Positions 41,641-50,509 of a stretch of DNA of 64,000 nt are shown here, piece by piece (position 1 is the stretch's first letter; every line of letters starts with the position of its first letter). The DNA lies in assembly GCA_946614435.1 (NCBI GenBank), contig CAMOGW010000013.1, forward strand, positions 1-64,000, read 5' to 3'. Below the pieces are notes generated by a model. The model saw only the letters and a program-made list of their open reading frames with translations, was not told the DNA's origin and did no database searches. The DNA is from an uncultured Prevotella sp. GTDB lineage: Bacteria > Bacteroidota > Bacteroidia > Bacteroidales > Bacteroidaceae. A program made the translations under genes and the position numbers.

Positions 41641-41936
41641 GTGTATTAAACGGTAGAAAAGTGATGACGTGGATTCTACAAAGATTGAAAATGATGAAGA
41701 TTTAACGTATTTAACCTTTGTAAACCTCAAAAAAGTGTTATTTGTGCAAGTTTCACCATGATTCATAACTCATCAGCTTCAGATAACGTCAATATGTTAT
41801 CCCTATACCCCATCGTTTAACTCTATTTCGCCCCAATAATGAAATTAATTTTGTGTTTTGGGGCAAAAATATGTCAAACATTGAGATTTTCTCAATAATT
41901 GTTTGTACCTTTGCCGGCAAATAAAAGATCATCAAT

Positions 41937-43382
41937 ATGGAACAGAAGCTTATTGCGAGAGACCGAGAGTGCTCTATGCTACGGGACTGCATGGAGTCAG
42001 ACCGTTCGGAATTTGTTATCGTTTATGGAAGAAGGCGCGTGGGAAAGACCTTCCTCATAGATCAGTACTTCAAGATGAATTATGATTTCAGTTTCGTGGG
42101 CTCGCATCGTTCCACGCAAAGGGTTCAACTACGTAACTTTGGGAAAGCCATGAAACAGCATGCAGGTTTAAAGACTGTACCAAAGTATGCTGACTGGTTT
42201 GATGCCTTTGATGCGCTGGAGGAACATCTTGGCAATCTTCCAGCTAACAGGAAAAAGGTTGTGTTCTTCGATGAAATGCCTTGGATAGACACACAAAAGT
42301 CAGACTTTGTTGAAGCTTTGGAGAACTTTTGGAATGGTTGGGCCAATCGTCGGAACGATATTTTTTTTGTAGGGTCTGGTTCGGCAACATCATGGATGGT
42401 TGACAAACTGATTGAAAATCAAGGGGGACTTCATGCTCGCATCACTGCAAACATCTATCTACGTCCCTTCAACCTTAAAGAGACGGAAGAGTACCTGCGC
42501 TCTCATCACTGCAAATGGGACCGATACCAAATAGCACAGTGTTACATGCTATTTGGTGGGGTTCCTTTCTACCTTAGTCTGCTGAAGACGAATCAGAGTC
42601 TTGTCCAAAATGTTGACAGGCTGTGCTTTGCCCCGAATGCCCCACTTCGCATAGAGTTTGAGGAACTATATACGGCACTTTTCAAACATGCAGACCAATA
42701 TATCTCTGTGGTGAAAGCTCTCAGTCTGCATAAAGAGGGTATGACGCGGAACGACATGATAAAAGTTCTGAAAATAGAGGGACGCAATCTCACCACAGTA
42801 CTTCGTAATCTGGAGCGTTGCGACTTCATCGCTAAAATGGCTCGCTTCCCTAACAAGTCAACCGATGCCATTTACAGACTGGTTGACTTTTACACCTTAT
42901 TTTATTATAAGTTCCTTGCCGAAGACCTGTCGGGCGATGAGCAGTGGTGGAGCCATAATTTCCAATCACATAGTGTAGAATCCTGGATGAGCAGGGCGTT
43001 CGAACTGCTTTGCCTCTGCCACGTAGGGCAGATAAAGCGGGCGCTTGGCATTTCCGGAATGGCAACCAGTGCTTCCTCCTGGCGGCAATTGGCTGACAAG
43101 GCCAATCAAAACTCGGCCAAGAGGGAAGGCGCACAGATTGACCTTATCATTGACCGTGCAGACCGCATGGTGCATCTTTGCGAGATGAAGTTCAGCGTCG
43201 GTCCTTATGAGCTTAAGGATGCATATGAAAAGAAACTACGTCAGCGGATGACAATTTTCCGTGAGGCCACGAAATGTACAAAAGCACTAGTGAATACGTT
43301 TGTTACGACATTCGGTGTGGCTGACGGAATGCACAAAAGCATTGTAAACAGCGAAGTGACATTAGATGAACTTTTCAATTAA
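41937..43382 (+). CDS. AAA ATPase of the archaeal-type ATPase + DUF234 family
   Basis: 'FVIVYGRRRVGKTFLIDQYF', 'KVVFFDEMPWIDTQKSDFVEALENFWNGWA', C-terminal 'IDLIIDRADRMVHLCEMKFS' nuclease-like fold; -7 TACCTTTG at 41906-41913. Confidence 0.9.
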   Translation: MEQKLIARDRECSMLRDCMESDRSEFVIVYGRRRVGKTFLIDQYFKMNYDFSFVGSHRSTQRVQLRNFGKAMKQHAGLKTVPKYADWFDAFDALEEHLGNLPANRKKVVFFDEMPWIDTQKSDFVEALENFWNGWANRRNDIFFVGSGSATSWMVDKLIENQGGLHARITANIYLRPFNLKETEEYLRSHHCKWDRYQIAQCYMLFGGVPFYLSLLKTNQSLVQNVDRLCFAPNAPLRIEFEELYTALFKHADQYISVVKALSLHKEGMTRNDMIKVLKIEGRNLTTVLRNLERCDFIAKMARFPNKSTDAIYRLVDFYTLFYYKFLAEDLSGDEQWWSHNFQSHSVESWMSRAFELLCLCHVGQIKRALGISGMATSASSWRQLADKANQNSAKREGAQIDLIIDRADRMVHLCEMKFSVGPYELKDAYEKKLRQRMTIFREATKCTKALVNTFVTTFGVADGMHKSIVNSEVTLDELFN

Positions 43383-43628
43383 TCAAGCCCTTAGCAGCTC
43401 TACGTTATAGGGCAAGTAATTTTCGCAGAACACTTCTTTTCCACCTCATGCAGTGGACGCAAGTAAAAAGATGAAACGCATAATGGTGTTGACAAGCCAA
43501 GGCGGGCGGGGATGAAAACGAGGCACCCTCGTCCGCTTTTTGGTAGGTAAAAAAGTGTAAAATGAAGATTTTCTGAAAGAAAGTGGAGATTCTGCGTAGC
43601 GTTTTCACTCTTTCATCGTATTATAAGT

Positions 43629-44165
43629 ATGGAACGTCTGAAGTACATATCGTTGGTAGCGGAACTGCGGCAGATTGCTGTCAGGAGGGCTTTGGCGTTA
43701 CTTGACGAAAAGGAAGAGGCTGAGGACGTGGCCGGAGAAGTGCTGATAAGGTTATGGGAACGACATGAAGGCCTACGAGATAACGCCGATGAAATAAAGC
43801 ATATGGCCGACACGATGGCAAGGAACCTCGCGCTTGACATGTTGAGACACCGACGACGACATCCCATCCTGCGCATCTTCTATAGGCAAGAGGATGACGA
43901 TGAAGAAACGGGGAGCATTCCCGACGTACCCGATTCGCTAACGCCACAACATTACGTAGAGGACAAGGAGGCTGGCTGCATTGTCCAACGCGCCATGATC
44001 CAACTGCCCTACAACTGGAGGAGAATCGTGGAGATGCGCGAACAGGAAGACATGAGCTTTGCGGAGATTGCCCAAGTGCTGGGAACCAGCGAATCGTCGT
44101 GCCGAGGCATGATGTCGAAAGCACGCCAGAGAATGTTACAACTAATAAGTAAAATGACAAGATGA
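43629..44165 (+). CDS. RNA polymerase sigma-70 factor, ECF type
   Basis: Region 2 'EEAEDVAGEVLIRLWER', region 4 'LPYNWRRIVEMREQEDMSFAEIAQVLGTSESSCRGMMSKARQRM'. Confidence 0.9.
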   Translation: MERLKYISLVAELRQIAVRRALALLDEKEEAEDVAGEVLIRLWERHEGLRDNADEIKHMADTMARNLALDMLRHRRRHPILRIFYRQEDDDEETGSIPDVPDSLTPQHYVEDKEAGCIVQRAMIQLPYNWRRIVEMREQEDMSFAEIAQVLGTSESSCRGMMSKARQRMLQLISKMTR

Positions 44166-44749
44166 TGGAAAAAGAATACATACAGAAACTACTCGACAGC
44201 TACATGGCTGCTGAAACGACCAAGGAGGAAGAACAGCTTCTTTCCGAGTATTTCAGCACCCACCGCGATATTCCGGCTGAGTGGCGCGAGTTCTCCATCC
44301 TGTTCAGAGGCATCAGGCAGTACGAGCAAAAGCCATACGTTTCGTACAGGAGGATAATCATAAAATGGAGTGCTGCAGCGGCTATGATTGCTTTCGTTTT
44401 CGGAATAGGATTGTCGTTGCAACATCAGGAGGAAACGTGCAAACCTTCGCATGTCATAGCCCAAACGAAGGATGTGCCTACGCCTGTTGCCATAGAGCCG
44501 CATCTTGAGACAATCGCGGAAGTGACACCAACCGTGGCGGAGATAACGGCAAAGCCGTCTCGCTCTGTCAGAACAGGAAAGTCGGCCAAACAGAAATCAA
44601 GGGATGTGGAACAAATGATGAAATTACTGGATGAAGCTGACATGGCCTTTTCGCAAGCTACGGTACGATGTGCCATTGACATTGAAGAGAGTATTCCGCA
44701 GAGTGAGGAACAAGAGGAAACGGACAACGAAACCAATATAATCATTTAG
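44162..44749 (+). CDS. single-pass membrane protein, probable anti-sigma partner
   Basis: Overlaps sigma stop; N-terminal cytoplasmic segment then TM 'WSAAAAMIAFVFGIGLSL'. Confidence 0.7.
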   Translation: MMEKEYIQKLLDSYMAAETTKEEEQLLSEYFSTHRDIPAEWREFSILFRGIRQYEQKPYVSYRRIIIKWSAAAAMIAFVFGIGLSLQHQEETCKPSHVIAQTKDVPTPVAIEPHLETIAEVTPTVAEITAKPSRSVRTGKSAKQKSRDVEQMMKLLDEADMAFSQATVRCAIDIEESIPQSEEQEETDNETNIII

Positions 44750-44754
44750 AGCGT

Positions 44755-45252
44755 ATGAGATACTTTATATTTATTACATTCCTATGGGCTTTCGCAATGG
44801 TTAGTCATGCCCAGACACACGTCAGAAAAGCCATCGACAACATGTTGTCAGAACATCCCGAGTGGGTCATTAACTCCGGGAAAAGTGAGTCTGCTATCAA
44901 GTCTGGCACACAATCGAATCGCATCTACGAGCTGTCGATAACCGACCTGACGGCCATAGACTCCCTCCTGTCCGCTTTTGATGCAGACAAAATGGATGCC
45001 TACAGCTACATACGCACCTCTGCCGCCTACAATCAGGCCATGCAGAAACGTCGCCGGACCACTGTTACATTGCAGAACGGTGAGCGCTTGGAAAGCCATT
45101 CCACGGAATACAGCTTCGTGTCGCTGTCGGTCGTTGACTCAGAGAACAAGATTTACCGAACCAACTATATACTGAAATGGTATCAGCCAAAGGATGGCCT
45201 GGTAGAAGCAAAACTATACATACTCAATGGTCCAAGACCAAACAATCAATAA
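44755..45252 (+). CDS. secreted DUF5024-like protein
   Basis: Signal peptide; 'DNMLSEHPEWVINSGKSE...YSFVSLSVVDSENKIYRTNYIL'. Confidence 0.65.
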   Translation: MRYFIFITFLWAFAMVSHAQTHVRKAIDNMLSEHPEWVINSGKSESAIKSGTQSNRIYELSITDLTAIDSLLSAFDADKMDAYSYIRTSAAYNQAMQKRRRTTVTLQNGERLESHSTEYSFVSLSVVDSENKIYRTNYILKWYQPKDGLVEAKLYILNGPRPNNQ

Positions 45253-45271
45253 CAAATAAACTTAAGAAACG

Positions 45272-46189
45272 ATGAAAAAGATTACAATGACCATCATGGT
45301 GCTGGCCATCACATTGACGGCCTCTGCACAAACCACAGTAGATGACCTCATCGGCAAACTACTGAAAACCTATCCAAAGACCCCGTCACGGGAAATGGTT
45401 GACAAAGACCCTGCAACAGGGAAACTTCTGCGACACATCACGGAGTATAGTTTCCGTGACATCAAACCAAAGAAATTCACCTCACTAATCAGAGCCCTAC
45501 GAAATTCGCAAAACGGTTATTTCTTCCAAGAGAATACGCTTGACGGTGGCTATGTTTACGAACTTCGTGTAGCCGACACTGCTCCAAATTTCCGCACAGT
45601 CTATATACTACAGACGAAAGACAGCAATGCCGACCTGCACGTACTCTACGGCAAGATGCCTTACAGTGAGATGTCCACCAACTTCGAATACTCACTCGGC
45701 AAATACTATACGCTCGTCAACAAGAGCACAGGCGCGAAGCTGGGTATGTCGTTCGACTATAACTATCATGCCTGTGCTTACCGCGATTCCGTACCTTCAG
45801 GTCGTGGCCCCAATGGAATCGTCATCACCGACAAAAAGGTTTTCCGCTTTAAGTTCATCCCAACGGTCGTTGTTGACACCCGTTTCTCCGACACTGTGAA
45901 TGAGGACTGTTTCATCGTCACCGAGGACATGTTTGCCTTGGAGGATGGTTCAGAGACCACGGAGGGTCAGTGGCTTATGTTCCGCTACCTCGAAAAGAAT
46001 AATCCCTATCAGCGGTGGAAACTGATAGAACAGAACGGCACGGTCACCATCATCAACAAAGCCACAGGCCGCTGTGTTGACCTGGCCGGGGGCGATACTA
46101 AAGAAGGTGCCTCCATATTCAGCTACGACATCAACGACGACCCGCAAAGCAACGCCAACCAGAAATGGTTAATAGAAGAAGCAGAGTAG
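45272..46189 (+). CDS. secreted DUF5024-like + ricin-type beta-trefoil domain protein
   Basis: Signal peptide; C-terminal 'QRWKLIEQNGTVTIINKATGRCVDLAGGDTKEGASIFSYDINDDPQSNANQKWLIEE' (QxW lectin repeats). Confidence 0.75.
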   Translation: MKKITMTIMVLAITLTASAQTTVDDLIGKLLKTYPKTPSREMVDKDPATGKLLRHITEYSFRDIKPKKFTSLIRALRNSQNGYFFQENTLDGGYVYELRVADTAPNFRTVYILQTKDSNADLHVLYGKMPYSEMSTNFEYSLGKYYTLVNKSTGAKLGMSFDYNYHACAYRDSVPSGRGPNGIVITDKKVFRFKFIPTVVVDTRFSDTVNEDCFIVTEDMFALEDGSETTEGQWLMFRYLEKNNPYQRWKLIEQNGTVTIINKATGRCVDLAGGDTKEGASIFSYDINDDPQSNANQKWLIEEAE

Positions 46190-46323
46190 CTGGTAAGGAA
46201 AACCTAAAAACGGAGTTTTGATTTTCATAAGCTCAAAACGAGTTAGTAAATAATAGAACCCGGGACAGGCATGGGCCGCAGCGATGCACCCCATGCTTTT
46301 ACCCGATAAAGACGAAAAGAACA

Positions 46324-46416
46324 ATGAACAAGCAATCCATCATCCCCACACTGCAACCAGGCAACGTGGCAATCGTAAAGATTGGTGAGAAGAGTGTGAA
46401 GATAATAATGAAATAA
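46324..46416 (+). CDS. possible 30-aa small protein
   Basis: MNKQSIIPTLQPGNVAIVKIGEKSVKIIMK*; purine-rich stretch upstream; below ORF-track cutoff. Confidence 0.3.
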   Translation: MNKQSIIPTLQPGNVAIVKIGEKSVKIIMK

Positions 46417-46679
46417 CACAAGCCGCAGGGGACTGACGCCTATTCAACAGAAACAATCGTTGCAGCAGAAAGTCCTTCATCCAGTCCCAACATAAAAATG
46501 GAGATGCTCGTTTGACAATGTAACGGAAATACTTTCAGGGTTGTGATAATGTCTCCGTCTCATGTGCATAATTCTGGTAATTACCCAGAATCTGTTCAAT
46601 ATGGATGACTTCCGAACAAGAATCCCATGTCACACCACCGCCCATCAGGTACCATTTTTCGCGTTCCTTGACGGGAACA

Positions 46680-47570
46680 TCATTCTTTGTTTAGCAACTC
46701 TAACGCTATACGCTTCTCTTCTTCACTCAGTTCTTCAATCATGTGATTAACCTTTTCCGTCAAGTCACTTGACTTGGAATTACACGTCATATTTGCAAGC
46801 AGTGCCCTACCGCTTTCTGTAAGAAAATATCTTTGGTTGGGGCTTGTTGGTTTGTTCGGCAACGTCATACCAATAATTTGTGCTTCTATCAGAGGACTTA
46901 CATATTTGGCTTTGAACTTCGTTGTATTAGACCACCGATACAATTCTTTGAGCTCGGTTATGGATTTGGGTTCTTGAAGAGCTATGAACAATTTTGCAAC
47001 TTCATCCCAGCTTAGTCCCGTCTTAGTCCCAACTTGCTCCCAACTTAATCCCTGTTTAATTCCGGCTTGATTATGTTCAATCTGTTGGTCCTTTGGCTCA
47101 TATTCCATTGAGTAAATGGTGGTCATAAACTGGCTTATTGTTGATTTGAACACAGGCTTCAGCTCTTCTTTATAGCCATCTAAGGCTTTGGTCTCGTTGC
47201 AAATACGTTTTAATCCGCTGCCTCGCTTTTCCATATAATCTAACTGAGCCATTACGTCAGCCAAAATAGGATTTCTTCTATCCGATGATATTTCCTCAAG
47301 GGGTAAATCTTGCACTATCTGCCCACTATACATACCACCAGGAGAGGTTATCACCAGCCTGTCAACATATATGTCAAGATGAACTTCGCTTCCCATTACT
47401 GTATAGTCACGATGGATGAAGTGGTTTACCATTGCTTCAAGAACGGCGCGTTCCGCATACTCAGGTTTGTTCTTTCTACCATCAGGTAATTTCTCCCAGC
47501 CTTTCTTCGTGTTAGACTTCACAAAGTTCATAGCTTTACGAGCATCCCCGTACAGGTACTGGCAAGCCAA
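46680..47570 (-). pseudogene. 5'-truncated AlbA_2/HATPase_c_4-type ATP-binding protein
   Basis: Retains 'ERAVLEAMVNHFIHRDYTVMGSEVHLDIYVDRLVITSPGGM' but lacks N-terminal AlbA domain; abuts YoeB fragment. Confidence 0.6.
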
Positions 47571-47704
47571 AGCAACTCTCCGCTGACCGAGCAGGCCAGT
47601 GGCGACGCAAGATTAGCGACAAGCATCGGCTGATTTACGAGATTCACGACACCGAGGTTGTGGTGCTCGTGATATCTGCCTACGGCCATTATGATGACAA
47701 GTAA
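47540..47704 (+). pseudogene. 3' fragment of YoeB/Txe family toxin
   Basis: Hand-translated EHPRTGTGKPKQLSADRAGQWRRKISDKHRLIYEIHDTEVVVLVISAYGHYDDK*; preceded in frame by a stop. Confidence 0.8.
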
Positions 47705-47746
47705 CTGTTTCATGCTTTCAGATTAACACACAAGGGGGCATTGACC

Positions 47747-48308
47747 CTACGCACCATACAATCTTCGCTGCAATTCAAAGTAGTGATCACGAATGTCGGA
47801 AACAGACATTCCTAACCTCTCCTTTGCGTCACTCATAGAATTGAACTTAATAGTGATAAAGGTCTTCAGGTTGTCAGAGCCAAGTTCCTTGAATCCATTG
47901 TTGATATAGTATTGCAGGATGAGGTTGTCGAACTCTCGCTGTCCTTGCTGGGAATGATATACTCTCCTTTGCCGTCCTTGATACCCATGTCGATAAACCA
48001 TATCTCATCGCCGTTGGTACTATAGGTATAGCGAATCTTCAGCGCATCGGCATAGAGCTTTGCTTGGCCCACGCGCCTTCAGACACGTCTTTCTCATCGC
48101 TCTTGGCTTCTATTACAGCAAGTTTTATACCCTTGTATTCAAGGATATAGTCAGCCTTCTTCGGGTTCTTGTTGCCAGTAGTTGTAATACGACCAGGCGC
48201 AATATAAGCACTTTGCTCCACAAGAATCTTACTTCCTGGAACAATCCCCCAGCCAGCATCCCTTAGCTTGGGGTCTATCTTATTGAATCGTGTCTGCGCT
48301 TCGTTCAT
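47747..48308 (-). pseudogene. internally deleted, frameshifted type I restriction HsdR
   Basis: N-term 'KADYILEYKGIKLAVIEAKSDEK' then (frameshift) 'AKLYADALKIRYTYSTNGDEIWFIDM' then (frameshift) C-term 'REFDNLILQYYINNGFKELGSDNL..SVSDIRDHYFELQRRLYGA'; helicase core missing. Confidence 0.75.
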
Positions 48309-48348
48309 AAGATAAAATGTTTATCCAAATAGAATAATAGACATTAAA

Positions 48349-49158
48349 CTACATGGTCTGATTCGCCTTAAGGTTGTTTAATCTCATCTTGAAAATATTA
48401 TTCGTATCTATCACAAATTTAAGGAAGGAATCAATTTCTTTTAGATTTGCTTCGTTGTTATGTAATCTATTTACTGATATTCTTATTTTTTCAAGATCTC
48501 TATTTTTAACATGTCTTTTAATATTCATTAATTCTTCTTCATGAATTTCCTTCAACTTATCTAGTAAGTTATTGATTTCTTGTTGTTTTGTCATATCAAT
48601 AAGAGCATAGTCTTCTATCGAATGCTCTAACGCAATTTGAACTAAAGCGGTGATGGAATTATTAGCTGCTTTCTGTTTTAAATTCATCTGCTGCATTTTT
48701 ACTACAAATTGAGACAGAACGGTTACAGCATTATTGATATCTTTAAAATTAGTATTTTCTAAAGAGGAAGTTTCCAGACCTTCATATATTGTACAAAAGT
48801 CAAGTGTGGCCTTTTGAAAATCCTTCATAATCTTTATTTCTCCTAACGAATCATTATCTGCTTTGAGCTCTTCTGGAGAAAAATCTTTCCTTATTTGTGC
48901 TATCTTATCAGTAATTTCATCCTTAATTGTTCTCTTTGGTCCAATCCCTATAATAGCAACAATGATACCAATGATGGTTAAAAGAACCATTAGAGTAGAA
49001 TAGTTAAAGACATACTTTTTCCAGAAGTTTTTATTCTCTGTTTGACTCTTTTTTTCTTCAAGCTGTTTTGTAAACTCAGCTTGATTTAGCAGATTACCTG
49101 TAGGGGCATTGATAATAGTTGCCGTTTTGTTGGTTTTCTTTTGTTTGTTCTTTTTCAT
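48349..49158 (-). CDS. hypothetical membrane-anchored coiled-coil protein
   Basis: 269 aa, TM 'TLMVLLTIIGIIVAIIGIG', AT-rich coding region. Confidence 0.65.
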   Translation of the reverse strand: MKKNKQKKTNKTATIINAPTGNLLNQAEFTKQLEEKKSQTENKNFWKKYVFNYSTLMVLLTIIGIIVAIIGIGPKRTIKDEITDKIAQIRKDFSPEELKADNDSLGEIKIMKDFQKATLDFCTIYEGLETSSLENTNFKDINNAVTVLSQFVVKMQQMNLKQKAANNSITALVQIALEHSIEDYALIDMTKQQEINNLLDKLKEIHEEELMNIKRHVKNRDLEKIRISVNRLHNNEANLKEIDSFLKFVIDTNNIFKMRLNNLKANQTM

Positions 49159-49191
49159 AACTTTTAGTTTTATATTAATCTAATACTTGTT

Positions 49192-49394
49192 TTAATATTG
49201 CTTGTCTTCAGCCAGTAGGAACAACTTTTCCAAGAATGTGCGGGTAGGAACAACTGTTCTTATCTTGCAATTGGCATCTGTGTCTTCTTCTTCAAAAGTC
49301 TCACAAATTAATAGCGGAACAGAATGCTATCTTCAGGCATCGCCTCTATGCGTTGTCTTAAGGTATTGTTGTCTGTAGAATGTCCATTTACCAT
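49192..49394 (-). pseudogene. collapsed AbiEi/AbiEii-type toxin-antitoxin remnant
   Basis: 49394-49308 encodes MVNGHSTDNNTLRQRIEAMPEDSILFRY* (AbiEi/DUF6088-like N-term); about 49316-49192 encodes ...CETFEEEDTDANCKIRTVVPTRTFLEKLFLLAEDKQY* (AbiEii-like). Confidence 0.5.
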
Positions 49395-49577
49395 ACTACC
49401 TTTGAAATTTTGATGATTTTTCAAGTGCAAATTTACAAAAAGATTTCGAATAAAGAAGAATTACACTACTTTATTATTGAAAAATCCATAATTTGATATA
49501 GATTGCCCCATGTCGCATATCCTCCCTGTTGCCGTAGGGTATCAATGACTTGTTGAGCCTGTGTTTCTTAAAAAAGT

Positions 49578-49724
49578 GGTCAAAGTGGTCAAGGTCAAAA
49601 TGGTCATTTTCATTTTCGGATTTGGTCATTTGCTCACTATATATAAATATAATATTTATTATATAGTGGCGGATTTTGACACTAGAAAACGATTTTGACC
49701 AAATGACCAAATGACCAAATGACC
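49578..49724. repeat. inverted iteron-like arrays: 5x GGTCA, AT palindrome, 4x TGACCAAA
   Basis: GGTCA at 49578, 49587, 49593, 49602, 49624; palindrome CACTATATA...TATATAGTG 49635-49668; TGACC at 49696, 49704, 49712, 49720 (exact 8-bp period). Confidence 0.9.
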
Positions 49725-49791
49725 GCGAACTTTCTCTCTTTTTTTCAAATAGTTTTTGCCCAATCATTCGTCAACCGCAACGGGAATGTTG

Positions 49792-49799
49792 TACCTTTG
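49792..49799 (+). promoter_or_regulatory. -7 box TACCTTTG upstream of HU-like gene
   Basis: Sequence match; gives about 200-nt 5' leader. Confidence 0.55.
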
Positions 49800-49843
49800 C
49801 CGTATCAATTGAGAGCAAGAGACGAAAGCGCGCACCTCGCCAA

Positions 49844-49882
49844 GAGTTGAAGCTAAACGCACCCGGAGTTGAAGCTAAACGC
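49844..49882. repeat. 17-bp direct repeat gagttgaagctaaacgc x2 in HU-gene leader
   Basis: Copies at 49844-49860 and 49866-49882. Confidence 0.88.
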
Positions 49883-50003
49883 GAAGCGAGTTTAGGTCAA
49901 ACGCTCCCAACGACAAAACTAACCATTATCAACTAACCATTTAAAAAATCGCCCTCTACAACTCATCCCTCCCTCGCGGGGGGATTGAGGAGGGTAACCA
50001 ACT

Positions 50004-50504
50004 ATGATTTACATTAAGAAGTACCAGAACAACAACAAGAAGATGATTAACGCCTACGGCAAGTGGTACGGACGCATCATCCACACCGAGACCCTCGACC
50101 TCGACGACCTGTGCGACCACATCGCATCGCACGGCACCATCTTCACTGCCGACGTGGTGAGTGGCACCGTGAAGAAGTTCGTGCAGTGCATCCAGGAACT
50201 GCTCCTGGAGGGCAAGAAGGTGAAGCTCGACGGCATAGGCACGTTCTACCTCGCCCTGCAGACCACTGGCGCCGAATGCCTCGAGGAATTCACCATGGGC
50301 AACGTGAAGGGGGTTCGCCTGCGCTTCCTGCCCGACCAGGGCGGCAAGTCGCGCTACACCACTGCAGCCCTGTCACGCGTGGCAAAGCTCTCATCTGTAC
50401 TGCCTGGCAGCACTCCCACCGACGACGAGGAGGGCAGCGGTAGCGGCAACAGCGGCGGCCAGCAAGGCGGAGGCACCAGCGGAAGCGTGGAGGAGCAGCC
50501 GTAA
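50004..50504 (+). CDS. HU/IHF-like DNA-binding protein (Bacteroidales variant with Gly/Ser-rich tail)
   Basis: 'IASHGTIFTADVVSGTVKKFVQCIQELLLEGKKVKLDGIGTFYLAL'. Confidence 0.85.
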   Translation: MIYIKKYQNNNKKMINAYGKWYGRIIHTETLDLDDLCDHIASHGTIFTADVVSGTVKKFVQCIQELLLEGKKVKLDGIGTFYLALQTTGAECLEEFTMGNVKGVRLRFLPDQGGKSRYTTAALSRVAKLSSVLPGSTPTDDEEGSGSGNSGGQQGGGTSGSVEEQP

Positions 50505-50509
50505 GAAGA

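Noticed and set aside
49474-49767. 97-aa minus ORF (MIGQKLFEKKRESSRSFGHLVIW...)
   Set aside because: Spans the TGACC/GGTCA arrays and AT palindrome; repeat-derived translation (FGHLVIW), not a credible protein
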